From an uncultured bacterium (GTDB lineage: Bacteria > Bacillota > Clostridia > Oscillospirales > Acutalibacteraceae), in contig CASDTH010000014.1 of assembly GCA_949283655.1 (NCBI GenBank), forward strand, positions 1 to 64,000: a DNA stretch of 64,000 nt, given 5' to 3'. Of the stretch, positions 33,557 through 41,638 are shown in pieces (within the stretch, counting starts at the first letter, position 1; every line of letters begins with the position of its first letter). Under the pieces are notes generated by a model, which searched no databases, was not told where the DNA came from, and worked only from the letters and a program-made list of their open reading frames with translations. The position numbers and the translations under genes are program-made.

Positions 33557-34933
33557 ATGGAAAACAAGCTCACCTGGGGGAACAAGCTTGGCTATGGAGC
33601 GGGCACAATCGGCAAAAGCCTGAGCTATGGCTTGGCGAGCGGATTTATCTCGTATTACTTTATGACGGGGCTGGGGCTGTCCACGGCATTTTTGGGCGTG
33701 ATGATCTTTTTGGCCCGCATTTGGGATGGTGTAAATGATCTGCTCATGGGTGCGCTCATTGATCACACGCATACCAAATGGGGAAAATTTCGCCCCTGGA
33801 TGGTGATCGGTGCGATCACCAATGCCGGGGTTACGGTTTTGCTCTTTACCAACCCTGGGCTGGAGGGCGTTTGGCTGTATGTGTATGCCACCGTCTGCTT
33901 TATTCTCTGGGATATGACCTATACGATGGTGGACGTAGGCTATTGGGCGATGATTCCGGCGCTGACGCTGGATGCGAAGGAGCGCGATCAGGTTTCCATG
34001 CTGCCGCGGATTTTCGGAGGCGCGGCAGGGATCGTGGGCGCGTTTACGCTGCAAATTATCGACCGGCTGGGCGGTATTTCACACGGGGGCTTTGCCAAAT
34101 ACGCGCTGATTACCTCGGGTGTTTATATCTTCACCATTTTGGTGTGCGCCGCAACGGTACGGGAGCGTGTGGAGCCGCCTGCCCAGCAGCAGGGGGAGAA
34201 GTTTTCTCTCATTCGCTGTGCCAAAATTTTATTCCATAATGACCAGGCGCTTGTGATCGTTGTTATTATGATCCTGTTCAATCTGGCAACGAATCTGACA
34301 AATGCGGTTTCTGTCTTTTATTTTGTGTTTGTCATTGGCAGCAAGGATCAATATTCCTTTTTCACCATCTTGCTGGGCGCTTCTCAGGCAATCGGGCTGC
34401 TCGGGTTCCCGTTTTTCTCCAGATGGTTTGGGCGCAACCGGGTTTACATCGGTTCTCTTGTGCTGCCGTGCATCGGCTATGTGCTGATGGCGCTGTCGAC
34501 GCAGTTCTTTAACGGCCAGTTTATCCCCTTTGCTGCTGCGGCCTTCGTTATGTCCGCCGGTTTTGGATCCATGGGCGTGATGCAGAACGTGATGCTGGCG
34601 GACGCTGTGGACTATGGCGAGTGGCGCACGGGTGAACGCAACGAGGGCGTGATTTTTTCAATGCTGACTTTCCTGAGCAAGGTTGCGGCGGGCCTGAGCT
34701 CGCTGATCACAATGATGGGCTTTGCAATCGTCGGCTTTGAAGGGGAGGAGGCAACGGTTGCCTCACCGCAGGCTGTGACCTGCATTGAAATTATGATGTA
34801 CATCCTGCCGCCGGTCATTCTGCTTGCGGCACTGGCGGTCTATTTTAAAAAGTTTAAGCTCAAGCCCGCGCTGGTGGAGCAGATTTCCCATGAGATTGCT
34901 GGGCGAAGGGATGCGAAGCGGCAGGCGGAATAG
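33557..34933 (+). CDS. GPH-family sugar:cation symporter (MelB-like)
   Basis: The 458-residue protein has twelve predicted membrane helices and the GPH signatures: GYGAGTIGKSLSYGL near residue 10, the cytoplasmic loop DGVNDLLMGALIDHTHTKWG near 56, which contains the cation-site aspartates typical of MelB, and MLADAVDYGEWRTGERNEGV near 351. Members import glycosides, pentosides or hexuronides with H+, Na+ or Li+. The substrate is unknown; the galactosidases encoded 10 kb downstream make a galactoside possible but not shown. It is a single-gene unit with its own promoter and terminator. Confidence 0.9.
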   Translation: MENKLTWGNKLGYGAGTIGKSLSYGLASGFISYYFMTGLGLSTAFLGVMIFLARIWDGVNDLLMGALIDHTHTKWGKFRPWMVIGAITNAGVTVLLFTNPGLEGVWLYVYATVCFILWDMTYTMVDVGYWAMIPALTLDAKERDQVSMLPRIFGGAAGIVGAFTLQIIDRLGGISHGGFAKYALITSGVYIFTILVCAATVRERVEPPAQQQGEKFSLIRCAKILFHNDQALVIVVIMILFNLATNLTNAVSVFYFVFVIGSKDQYSFFTILLGASQAIGLLGFPFFSRWFGRNRVYIGSLVLPCIGYVLMALSTQFFNGQFIPFAAAAFVMSAGFGSMGVMQNVMLADAVDYGEWRTGERNEGVIFSMLTFLSKVAAGLSSLITMMGFAIVGFEGEEATVASPQAVTCIEIMMYILPPVILLAALAVYFKKFKLKPALVEQISHEIAGRRDAKRQAE

Positions 34934-34978
34934 GGGAAACTCCTGTCAAATAAGAATACCCGCTTATACAAACGAGCG

Positions 34979-35014
34979 AAAGCCCTGCTACAACCAGTGC
35001 AGCAGGGCTTTTGC
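34979..35014. terminator. bidirectional terminator after the symporter gene
   Basis: AAAGCCCTGCT (34979-34989) pairs with AGCAGGGCTTT (35001-35011) and is flanked by T runs on either strand. It lies between convergent genes. Confidence 0.85.
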
Positions 35015-35015
35015 G

Positions 35016-35234
35016 TTATAGCTCAAATTCGCTTTTGTCATACTGCGGCAGGCGTGGACGGGGCTTCGGCTCCCGGCGGAGCGGATCATACCGGTATTTC
35101 CGGCAGTGCCCGTCCGGCAGGACGACGCCCTTTTTCATGCACAGCACCGTTTTGCCGTCCGGCGCGGGGCGGCCATGCTCGCAGAAAGCGCAGCAGGGCT
35201 CAATTTCCGGGTTAAAAAACGGACGCTTTTTCAT
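35016..35234 (-). CDS. small Cys-rich protein, conserved-looking, function unknown
   Basis: The 72-residue protein starts MKKRPFFNPEIEPCCAFCEH and holds four spaced cysteines (CC-x2-C near 14-18, then VLCMKKG near 31 and GHCRKYRYDPLRREP near 42), a pattern suggesting a single zinc or iron-sulphur site. A basic proline-rich tail follows. Such proteins are familiar from clostridial genomes, always annotated as hypothetical. GGGAG lies eight bases before the ATG at 35234; the longer frame is rejected. It sits between the symporter and ylbJ, near sporulation genes, which may or may not be meaningful. Confidence 0.75.
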   Translation of the reverse strand: MKKRPFFNPEIEPCCAFCEHGRPAPDGKTVLCMKKGVVLPDGHCRKYRYDPLRREPKPRPRLPQYDKSEFEL

Positions 35235-35319
35235 AGCGCAATCTCCCTTTATCCAGAGGTGAAGCAAAGGGAACGTTGCCCGCCCAAGGGCCGGCGATTC
35301 CCACTCTTTTTCTATTAGT

Positions 35320-36393
35320 TTAGCATTTTTTGCGGTTGCCATCAACCTCCAAAATCAGTAGGGCGCACATAAAGAGCATCCCTGCGGACACGGGGGCGGA
35401 GGCGGCGAAAGCCTCCGGCAGCATTTGCACATGGTTGGAAAATGCGGCGGTTTCACAGGGGAAAAAGTGCAGGCAAAGGGCATTCATAAGGCAGGCGAAC
35501 AGGCCGTTGGCTGCACGCGCACAGAAAAAAAGCGGCAGGGAGAGGCCGGCCCTGGAGACGTCGCGCAGAATCTGGCAGTGCACGCAGAGGCCTCCCCAGC
35601 CGAGCACAAATGCAAGCGCTGGCAGAGGCGCTCTCCCGGCTATGCCAGCGCAGCCCGAGGTGACCTCCAGCAGGCATTGCACCAGCGAAAGGGCTGCATT
35701 GGATAGCGGCAAAAGGCGCAGCAGGGCGGCTGCGCAGGAAAACAGGATTACCCACACACAGATAGAGACGATACCGGCACAGCCCTGCGAAGCGGCCTCT
35801 ACCAGTGCGCCGGCCATAGAGCTGGCGGGCTGATCTGCCTGCCGGGCGGGCAGCAGATGTTCCTTGCCCTGTGCAGGAAAGAATCGTGTGAAAACGCCGA
35901 TGAGCAGTGCGCTGGCGGTTAAAGATGCACAGAGCAAGAGGCCGGCACGACGGCTGTGGAGCATTGCGGCGCCGACGGCGCTGATGAGAAACGCCGGGCC
36001 GGAATTGACGCAAAAGAGCAGCATGCGTCTGGCCTGCTGTGCGGTGATCAGGGCGGCGTCCAGCAGTTGCGACGTCATGCGTGCGCCGAGGGGATAGCCG
36101 CCGATGAGGCTCATAAAAACAGCGCTCCCGGCGGCGCCCGGCAAGCGAAAGAGCGTTTGCGTCAGTGGCCCGAGCAGCCGGCCAGCGCGCTGCGCCAGCC
36201 CGGATCGCACAAGAAATGCGGAGAGAACCAGAAAAGGGAACAGAGAAGGGATAACCACCTGGCCGCAAAGCACAAGGCCATCTCGCACACCCTGCGACGC
36301 CTGCTCGGGAGCGTACAGAATGCCTCCCCCAAATGCAAGAGCGGCCAGGGTGGAGAGCAGCGTTGGCAGGCGTTGCTGGAGTCTCTTTTTCAT
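35320..36393 (-). CDS. ylbJ: sporulation integral membrane protein YlbJ
   Basis: The 357-residue protein has about eight membrane helices and matches YlbJ: GLVLCGQVVIPSLFPFLVLS near residue 35, LFRLPGAAGSAVFMSLIGGYPLGA near 78, and the gate-like GGYP-GA motif shared with nucleoside transporter relatives. YlbJ is made in the mother cell under sigma-E and is needed for spore cortex or core development. GGGGGGAAGG precedes the ATG at 36393. It is divergent from yqfC-yqfD, grouping sporulation genes here. Confidence 0.85.
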   Translation of the reverse strand: MKKRLQQRLPTLLSTLAALAFGGGILYAPEQASQGVRDGLVLCGQVVIPSLFPFLVLSAFLVRSGLAQRAGRLLGPLTQTLFRLPGAAGSAVFMSLIGGYPLGARMTSQLLDAALITAQQARRMLLFCVNSGPAFLISAVGAAMLHSRRAGLLLCASLTASALLIGVFTRFFPAQGKEHLLPARQADQPASSMAGALVEAASQGCAGIVSICVWVILFSCAAALLRLLPLSNAALSLVQCLLEVTSGCAGIAGRAPLPALAFVLGWGGLCVHCQILRDVSRAGLSLPLFFCARAANGLFACLMNALCLHFFPCETAAFSNHVQMLPEAFAASAPVSAGMLFMCALLILEVDGNRKKC

Positions 36394-36475
36394 AGTCCTT
36401 CCCCCCTGACGCATATATATGAGGAACGGGCAGGGGAACATGCCCGGCATCTCAGGAAACGTGAGGTCAGAGGCT

Positions 36476-36790
36476 ATGAAAAAAGCTGGAAATCGTGCCC
36501 ACAGGGATCGCGCCGTTGCGAAAGGCGAAGCCGCCAGAGAAAAGCTGACACAGGAGCTGGAAATCCCGCGGGCCGCTCTGCGCGGGATTTCCCACATGGA
36601 GCTTTCGGGCAATCGGGAGGCGATTGTGGAGGGCTGCAAAGGCGTTGTAGAATACGATGAGGGCGTAATCCGGCTGAATCTGGGGAAAAATATGGTCCGC
36701 TTTACCGGCACGGAGCTGAGCATCCGGACGCTGACGCTGGAGCAGGCAATCATCACGGGCAATATCCTTACCATCGATTTTTCCAATTAA
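36476..36790 (+). CDS. yqfC: sporulation protein YqfC
   Basis: The 104-residue protein belongs to the YabP/YqfC family, with LTQELEIPRAALRGISHMEL near residue 25 and IEGCKGVVEYDEGVIRLNLG-like beta strands ending LRTLTLEQAIITGNI-like sequence. YqfC is a sigma-E-dependent sporulation protein of unknown molecular role. The ATG at 36476 is preceded by AGAGGCT; the frame extends upstream without similarity. It is followed 35 bases later by yqfD, the order known from Bacillus, but the phoH-ybeY-era genes that usually follow are 25 kb away in this genome. Confidence 0.85.
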   Translation: MKKAGNRAHRDRAVAKGEAAREKLTQELEIPRAALRGISHMELSGNREAIVEGCKGVVEYDEGVIRLNLGKNMVRFTGTELSIRTLTLEQAIITGNILTIDFSN

Positions 36791-36825
36791 ACTACGATAG
36801 GGCCGGGATGGAAGGGGAGAGAGAA

Positions 36826-38034
36826 GTGCTGTTCATCTATCTCATTCGTTTTTTATGCGGATATGTGCGCTTTCGTGCAACAGGGGGCTTCCCGGAGCGG
36901 TTTATCAACCTTTGCTCTAGGGAGAAGATTCCGCTTTGGGATATCAGCGGCGGCAAAGAGGTCTTATACGCCAAAACGACGATTCGCGGCTATCATAGGC
37001 TGCGCACCTGTGCGCGAAAATCCGGCATGCGGCCGCGTGTGGCGGAGCGTTACGGCCTCCCCTTTCTTCTGCACCGCCACCGGCGGCGGCTTGGGCTGCT
37101 ATGCGGCGCGGTGGCTGCCGTGCTGATTGTGGGGCTTCTTTCCTCTATGGTGTGGACGATCGATGTGCAGGGGAATGAAACGGTGCCAGATGCAGAGATC
37201 CTTGCTGTTTTTGAGAAACTGGGCGTGAGGGCGGGCGTACGCCGCTCGAAGATCAATGTGGAGCAGGTGCAGCGCGCTGCTGCGCGCGAGCTGAATGATC
37301 TGGCATGGCTGGCACTGAATATCCGAGGCAGCGCGGCTGTGATCGAAGTGCGCGAGCGGGCGCCGGCGCCGGAGGTGCAAAATGATACCTCCCCGCAAAA
37401 TATTTTGGCTGGGCGGGATGGAACCATTGTCAGCCTTGAGGTTTATGAAGGGGAGGCGGCGGTCAAAAAGGGGCAGGCGGTGTTGGCTGGCGATCTGCTG
37501 ATCAGCAGCGTGGTGACGAATAAGGATTTATCGGTTTCCTTCAAGCATGCGCGCGGCGTTGCAATCGCACAGACGCACCGTGTGGTTACACACACCTTCC
37601 CATTCCGGCAGACCGTCCGGCGCTATACAGGGGAGGAGAGCCGGCGCTACCGGCTTTCCCTTTTCGGCCTGCAAATTCCATTTGGACTCGGCCGGCAGCC
37701 AGAAGGGGAAAAGGAGAGCTTTACCAGGCGAAATACACTTCAAATGAATCAAGTCCCCCTCCCGGTTTATCTGGAGACCTATCTGCAAAGGGGCTACACA
37801 CAGCAAGAAGTGACTTTTACGAAGGAGCAAGCCCTGCAGGCCGCTGCGGCGGAATTTTCGCAAAAAGTTTCTCAAGAGCTGCAGAATGCCAAAATCTTGG
37901 AGGAGACGGTGGAGGCACATTTTACGCAGGACGGCTGTGTGATAACAGGTCGGTATCTGTGCGAGGAGGAGATCGGGAAGCCGGAAGCCCTGCAGGTAGA
38001 GGATTCTACCGGGGCGGAAGAGGAGCCGGAATAG
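36826..38034 (+). CDS. yqfD: sporulation protein YqfD
   Basis: The 402-residue protein begins with the YqfD pattern LIRFLCGYVRFRATGGFPERF, contains one membrane helix near residue 85-105 (GLLCGAVAAVLIVGLLSSMV) and a large extracytoplasmic domain with WLALNIRGSAAVIEVRERA near 160. YqfD is essential for sporulation in Bacillus and acts in the mother cell or at the engulfment membranes. GTG at 36826 with GGGGAGAG upstream gives the usual family start; an ATG six codons earlier is possible. The C-terminal tail is acidic. Confidence 0.9.
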   Translation: MLFIYLIRFLCGYVRFRATGGFPERFINLCSREKIPLWDISGGKEVLYAKTTIRGYHRLRTCARKSGMRPRVAERYGLPFLLHRHRRRLGLLCGAVAAVLIVGLLSSMVWTIDVQGNETVPDAEILAVFEKLGVRAGVRRSKINVEQVQRAAARELNDLAWLALNIRGSAAVIEVRERAPAPEVQNDTSPQNILAGRDGTIVSLEVYEGEAAVKKGQAVLAGDLLISSVVTNKDLSVSFKHARGVAIAQTHRVVTHTFPFRQTVRRYTGEESRRYRLSLFGLQIPFGLGRQPEGEKESFTRRNTLQMNQVPLPVYLETYLQRGYTQQEVTFTKEQALQAAAAEFSQKVSQELQNAKILEETVEAHFTQDGCVITGRYLCEEEIGKPEALQVEDSTGAEEEPE

Positions 38035-38655
38035 AAAGCCAAAGTAAAGTTATGTTACTTTACTCAAGTGAAAAAATATTAAAAAACCAGTGGATGAAGG
38101 GCATTTCAGAAGGGAAGGTTTCTACAAGCGTGACAAGTTATTTGCTTTACATATATAAATGAAGGCTTTTAGCAGCCTCCACGGGAAGGAGGAGCATATC
38201 ATGCAGCGATTGCTTCACGCAATGTGCCATATTCCTTCCACTTAGACAAATATGATGCATTAAAAGAAAAATAAAAGCAAATGGGGTTGGCAAAGGGTTT
38301 GTTAAGGCAAGGTGTGTTGCCCGTTTTGTAAAATATCTCAATGTGGGTAGGGCTGCACTGCTTGCCCAGCGCTGCATATGCAAAATGCATATACAGCGCT
38401 GTATTTTGCAGATAATGTGGAAAACTTGGTTAAAGTAAAGTTGAAAGCTTTACAAAACAAAAGCAATAAAGTTTATTTAAGAAAAATAATTACACATCTC
38501 CACACTTTCCACAGACTTTTCAACACTGAAAAGTTTTTTTACTTTACGCTTTTAGATATGCATGGAAGTGCTAGCTTTGTATAATTTTAGTTCGAATAAG
38601 AAACAAAATGAATGAATATCAATTTGTAACGCATAGGATGTCAAAAAAACAGGGA
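38035..38655. other. A+T-rich gene-free stretch with hairpins
   Basis: About 620 bases with no gene I can support. It contains a near-perfect 16-bp inverted repeat (38367-38382 with 38386-38401, one mismatch, AAA loop) followed by TATTTTG, and a terminator-like hairpin ACTTTTCA/TGAAAAGT with seven Ts at 38515-38540. Either may end a yqfD transcript, although both lie far from its stop. Confidence 0.5.
38367..38407 (+). terminator. terminator-like 16-bp hairpin
   Basis: CAGCGCTGCATATGCA (38367-38382) pairs with TGCATATACAGCGCTG (38386-38401) with one mismatch, followed by TATTTT. Confidence 0.6.
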
Positions 38656-38683
38656 TTGCGTGTGCAGAAAACTATGCTATACT
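38656..38683 (+). promoter_or_regulatory. promoter of the EFR1-like gene
   Basis: TTGCGT (38656-38661) and TATACT (38678-38683) are separated by 16 bases, about 50 bases before the start codon. Confidence 0.55.
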
Positions 38684-38733
38684 GATTGCATAGTAAGGAA
38701 GCCCGCCTACCGGAAAAAGACAGGAGGATGACC

Positions 38734-39546
38734 GTGAAAATTTACTGCTTTACCGGCACGGGAAATTCGCTTTCCATTGCAAAGCAGCTGGCGGCTGCGT
38801 TGGAGGCGGAGGTCGTGCGGCTGAATCTTTCAAAGTATGGGGAGGATGCGGCGGAAACCTGCGTGCAGGCGGGGGATGTACTCGGCTTTGTTTTCCCGGT
38901 GTATGCATGGGGTTACCCGGATGCGGTGAAAGCCTTTGTGGAGAAGCTGCGCGTGGAGGGCAAACCCTCCTATGTGTTTGCTGTGGCGAACTGCGGCGAT
39001 TCGGCCGGCGAGACGCTGACGGCATTTGCCCGGCTGTTGCAAAAACATGGCCTGCGGTTGGATTACGGCAATATATGCCTGATGCCGAATAACTACCTGC
39101 CCCTTTCGGATGTGGATAGCCAGGCGATGGCGCGTACAAAGCTGGAAAACGCCCGTGTGCGCTGCGCGAAGCTTGCCAGAGATATTGCGCAGCGGATGAT
39201 CGGGCTGAACAGCCTCCCGCCCAAGGCGATCGATCCCTTTTTGCGTTATGTGGTGCACCCGCTTTTCAATTGGTATGCGAAGGGGGCTTACCGCCATTTT
39301 TATGCAGAGGAGGCCTGCAACGGCTGCGGTGCCTGCACCCTGGTGTGCCCGCAGCAAAATATTACGCTGCAGGGCGGTACCCCTGTGTGGGGCAAATCGT
39401 GCGCCAGCTGCATGGCATGCATCCATTGGTGCCCGGCGCAGGCGATCCAATATGGCAAAAAAACGCGCGCCTTTGGCCGCTATCACAACCCTGATATAAG
39501 CCTTGTGGAGCTTTGTGGGCCGGGCCGGGAGGAGGCGAGCCGATGA
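38734..39546 (+). CDS. EFR1-type flavodoxin/ferredoxin fusion
   Basis: The 270-residue protein combines an N-terminal flavodoxin-like domain (MKIYCFTGTGNSLSIAKQL, then VFPVYAWGYPDAVKAFV near 50) with two C-terminal 4Fe-4S clusters, CNGCGACTLVCP near residue 192 and CASCMACIHWCP near 219. This is the EFR1 family common in Clostridia, presumed electron carriers between FMN and ferredoxin-type centres. AGGAGG lies directly before an ATG but six bases before the GTG at 38734, so GTG is the better start. It overlaps the amidase gene by four bases. Confidence 0.88.
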   Translation: MKIYCFTGTGNSLSIAKQLAAALEAEVVRLNLSKYGEDAAETCVQAGDVLGFVFPVYAWGYPDAVKAFVEKLRVEGKPSYVFAVANCGDSAGETLTAFARLLQKHGLRLDYGNICLMPNNYLPLSDVDSQAMARTKLENARVRCAKLARDIAQRMIGLNSLPPKAIDPFLRYVVHPLFNWYAKGAYRHFYAEEACNGCGACTLVCPQQNITLQGGTPVWGKSCASCMACIHWCPAQAIQYGKKTRAFGRYHNPDISLVELCGPGREEASR

Positions 39547-40184
39547 GGGGAAAGGTCATCTCCCTGCACGGGAAGCGGCGCTGGTTCCTGGCGGCGGTAG
39601 CCGTTCTGCTTGCCGCTTTGATTGCCACAGGCATTCTGCTGTGGAGGAATCAAGAGACCACCACCCAGGACCGGCCGGAGGTGACGGAGATATACGGCGT
39701 GCCGGTACATACCGTCCTCATCCCGGATACGCTGCCCGGCAGGCCGGGTATCAAGCGGGAGATTAAATTCATCGTCATCCATGAGACGGGCAATCCTTCC
39801 GAGGGGGCGGATGCCAAGGCACACAGCGATTATCTGCTCTCTGGCGGCGAGGGGACGACCTCCTGGCACTATACGGTGGATGACCATGAGATTTATCACC
39901 ATATTCCGGATAGCGAGGTTTCCTGGAATGCGGGCGACCAGCGCAGGGAGCCGGGCGGTAATATGAATGGGATCAGCATTGAGCTGTGCGTCAACAGAGA
40001 TGGCGATTTTGAAAAAACATTTGAAAATGGCGCACGCCTGACGGCATATTTGCTGCAAGCCTATGATCTGGAGCTGGATGCGGTGAAGCAGCATCATGAT
40101 TTTAACGGAAAAAATTGCCCGCAGACCATCCGGGAGAGCGGCCGTTGGGTGGAATTCCTAGAGCGGGTGGGGAGCTGGCTTTAA
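39543..40184 (+). CDS. N-acetylmuramoyl-L-alanine amidase (Amidase_2), membrane-anchored
   Basis: The 213-residue protein has an N-terminal membrane helix (about 14-34) and an Amidase_2 domain with FIVIHETGNPSEGADAKAHS near residue 79, SWHYTVDDHEIYHHIPD near 107, and KQHHDFNGKNCPQTI near 181, giving the zinc-binding histidines and the cysteine ligand. It cleaves the amide bond between MurNAc and L-Ala in peptidoglycan, on the outer face of the membrane. The ATGA overlap with the EFR1-like gene implies coupled translation, an odd pairing. Confidence 0.9.
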   Translation: MRGKVISLHGKRRWFLAAVAVLLAALIATGILLWRNQETTTQDRPEVTEIYGVPVHTVLIPDTLPGRPGIKREIKFIVIHETGNPSEGADAKAHSDYLLSGGEGTTSWHYTVDDHEIYHHIPDSEVSWNAGDQRREPGGNMNGISIELCVNRDGDFEKTFENGARLTAYLLQAYDLELDAVKQHHDFNGKNCPQTIRESGRWVEFLERVGSWL

Positions 40185-40545
40185 CAGGCCGCCCTTATGC
40201 ATCCTTCCTTTTGGCCGGATCTTAACCCAGCCGGACGCAAATGTGGTCCGTAACCCCTCGGAGGCGTTTGCCCCCGCGAAGGCTGGCGGACGCCTCCGAG
40301 GGAGCGCAATCCCCCTGCATTCCGCCCTGAATGCATTCTCTTTCTTCCTCGGAGGTGAGGGCCTGAATGCTCTCACATTTAACCAATCTCTAAAATCTAC
40401 CATCCAGCTTCGTATGGTCGGGGCTTGACCCGACTGCCCGGCAGGGTCTTCCGTCCTGCGCGGAGGCAGGAGCCTTTTGGCCTCTGCGTGGAAAGCAAGA
40501 GCAATTTGAAATTGCTTTACAAGCCTTAATTTTTTTATCACACTT
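40185..40545. other. gene-free stretch with hairpins
   Basis: About 360 bases without a supported gene. A perfect 12-bp stem CCTCGGAGGCGT (40256-40267) with ACGCCTCCGAGG (40290-40301) stands near several shorter inverted repeats (GGCCGG, GCATT/AATGC). There is no T run after it. The texture resembles the 29-30 kb region. Confidence 0.5.
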
Positions 40546-40583
40546 AAGCGGCGCTACTGACTGAGCAGTAGCGCCGCTTTTTA
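40546..40583 (+). terminator. terminator downstream of the amidase gene
   Basis: A perfect 14-bp stem, AAGCGGCGCTACTG (40546-40559) with its complement (40566-40579), is followed by five Ts. Confidence 0.85.
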
Positions 40584-40657
40584 TCGCAGTATCACACGCC
40601 TGTGGGCCAAGGGATCCGCAAAGCACACTGAAAAAAAACAACCGCCTCTAAAACAAC

Positions 40658-40691
40658 AAAAAGGACCGCTGCAAAATCCCTGCAGCGGCCC
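40658..40691 (-). terminator. terminator of the minus-strand XRE gene
   Basis: On the minus strand CCGCTGCA and TGCAGCGG (40666-40673 and 40681-40688), extended by GG/CC pairs, are followed by a T run just after the gene's stop. Confidence 0.8.
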
Positions 40692-41048
40692 TCAAGGCGA
40701 TTGCATTAGGCTTTTTTCAACCTCTTCCAAAGCGTTGATAAAGGCTAGCACGGCTTGCGCTTGCCCTTCGCCTATGCGCGTGAGCTTCAGCGCAACCTCT
40801 TGTTTTACAGCGGAATGCGGGTATGGGGATTGTGGAGTGATTCGAGGGTCAAATTCCGTTTCCCATAGCGTATCCAGCGATACGTGCAGCGCTTTTGCGA
40901 TGGCGATGCTTTGCTTCCCCCTCGGCTCTTTTTTACCCCGCAGATAATCGGATATGGCTGCCTCGCTCAGGCCGGATATCCGCGCCAGATCGACGGCCTT
41001 GCAGCCGCTTTCTGCCATGAGCTTTTTTAATTGGTCTGCAAAAGCCAT
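40692..41048 (-). CDS. XRE-type transcriptional regulator
   Basis: The 118-residue protein has an XRE helix-turn-helix at residues 5-62 (LKKLMAESGCKAVDLARISG followed by LSEAAISDYLRGKKEPRG) and a short helical tail. GGGGAGG lies ten bases before the ATG. It diverges from a small putative DNA-binding gene, and two copies of a TTAACATA-type element lie between them, one overlapping this gene's upstream region, so autoregulation is likely. It resembles phage-type repressors, although no other phage genes are seen nearby. Confidence 0.85.
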   Translation of the reverse strand: MAFADQLKKLMAESGCKAVDLARISGLSEAAISDYLRGKKEPRGKQSIAIAKALHVSLDTLWETEFDPRITPQSPYPHSAVKQEVALKLTRIGEGQAQAVLAFINALEEVEKSLMQSP

Positions 41049-41072
41049 CTCCTCACTTCCTCCCCTGCAATC

Positions 41073-41086
41073 TTAACATAAGTGAA
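41073..41086. promoter_or_regulatory. imperfect operator near the XRE gene
   Basis: TTAACATAAGTGAA matches the palindrome at 41114-41127 in its left half and partly in its right half. It lies about 25 bases before the minus-strand XRE start. Confidence 0.5.
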
Positions 41087-41104
41087 GAAAATTTTCAATA
41101 GATA

Positions 41105-41133
41105 TTGACATTCTTAACATATGTTAATATAAT
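41105..41133 (+). promoter_or_regulatory. promoter with palindromic operator in its spacer
   Basis: A perfect TTGACA (41105-41110) and a perfect TATAAT (41128-41133) are separated by 17 bases. The last 14 bases of the spacer are the perfect palindrome TTAACATATGTTAA (41114-41127). A repressor bound there would directly block RNA polymerase. The divergent XRE protein is the obvious candidate. Confidence 0.8.
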
Positions 41134-41174
41134 GAAGATATGATTCACAATTGCTAAGAATACGAGGGAGATTT

Positions 41175-41447
41175 ATGTGTTATCCATATAAATACCCCTA
41201 TTTATATGGGGAGTTGGCCATGCAGGGCAAAACCAAAAAGGAGCTTGCTCAGGCGCTTCATATCACTGCTGCTGGCCTGCGCTACCGGCAGGCAAAGGAT
41301 AGCGACGGAGATTTTCAGGGGGAGGAGATGAAGGCTGCAGCTTCCTATCTGCAACGGCCGATGGAATATTTATTCGCTACCGAAGAACGGCCTGTAGAAC
41401 GGAGAGAAGACGTGCTGCAGAGAGCCCTGCAATCTATTTTAGCATGA
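41175..41447 (+). CDS. small putative DNA-binding protein opposite the XRE gene
   Basis: The 90-residue protein begins MCYPYKYPYLYGELAMQGKT and has a helix-turn-helix-like region near residues 17-45 (KTKKELAQALHITAAGLRYR), followed by KAAASYLQRPMEYLF, which resembles the end of an XRE domain. GAGGGAG lies just before the ATG at 41175. Its position opposite an XRE repressor with a palindromic operator between resembles a phage cI/cro or small-switch arrangement. The family is not recognised with certainty. Confidence 0.55.
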   Translation: MCYPYKYPYLYGELAMQGKTKKELAQALHITAAGLRYRQAKDSDGDFQGEEMKAAASYLQRPMEYLFATEERPVERREDVLQRALQSILA

Positions 41448-41594
41448 AGGGAATCAGCATGCTTTATAAAGGGGGTCTGTTCTCTCAGCCACGCTCTACA
41501 CACGGGTACTTCCTCTTATTAATAAGCAGATGGGCTTGTTTATAAATCCGGTGATGTGAAATAGAGGGTATGGCGGTTCTATCCATTCATCCAT

Positions 41595-41612
41595 AAGGCC
41601 CCTTTGGGCCTT
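41595..41612. repeat. short hairpin before the secreted-protein gene
   Basis: AAGGCCC and GGGCCTT form a 7-bp stem with a CTTT loop, about 25 bases before the start codon of the secreted protein. It may be a short terminator or a leader structure. Confidence 0.5.
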
Positions 41613-41638
41613 AAATAAATTCAGTGAGGTGCAAAAGA

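Noticed and set aside
38378..38584. 68-codon frame in the A+T-rich gap before the EFR1-like gene
   Set aside because: It begins inside a hairpin, has no ribosome site and a composition expected by chance.
40692..41447. Prophage remnant
   Set aside because: The two small regulators look phage-like, but no integrase, portal, terminase or tail genes are nearby.
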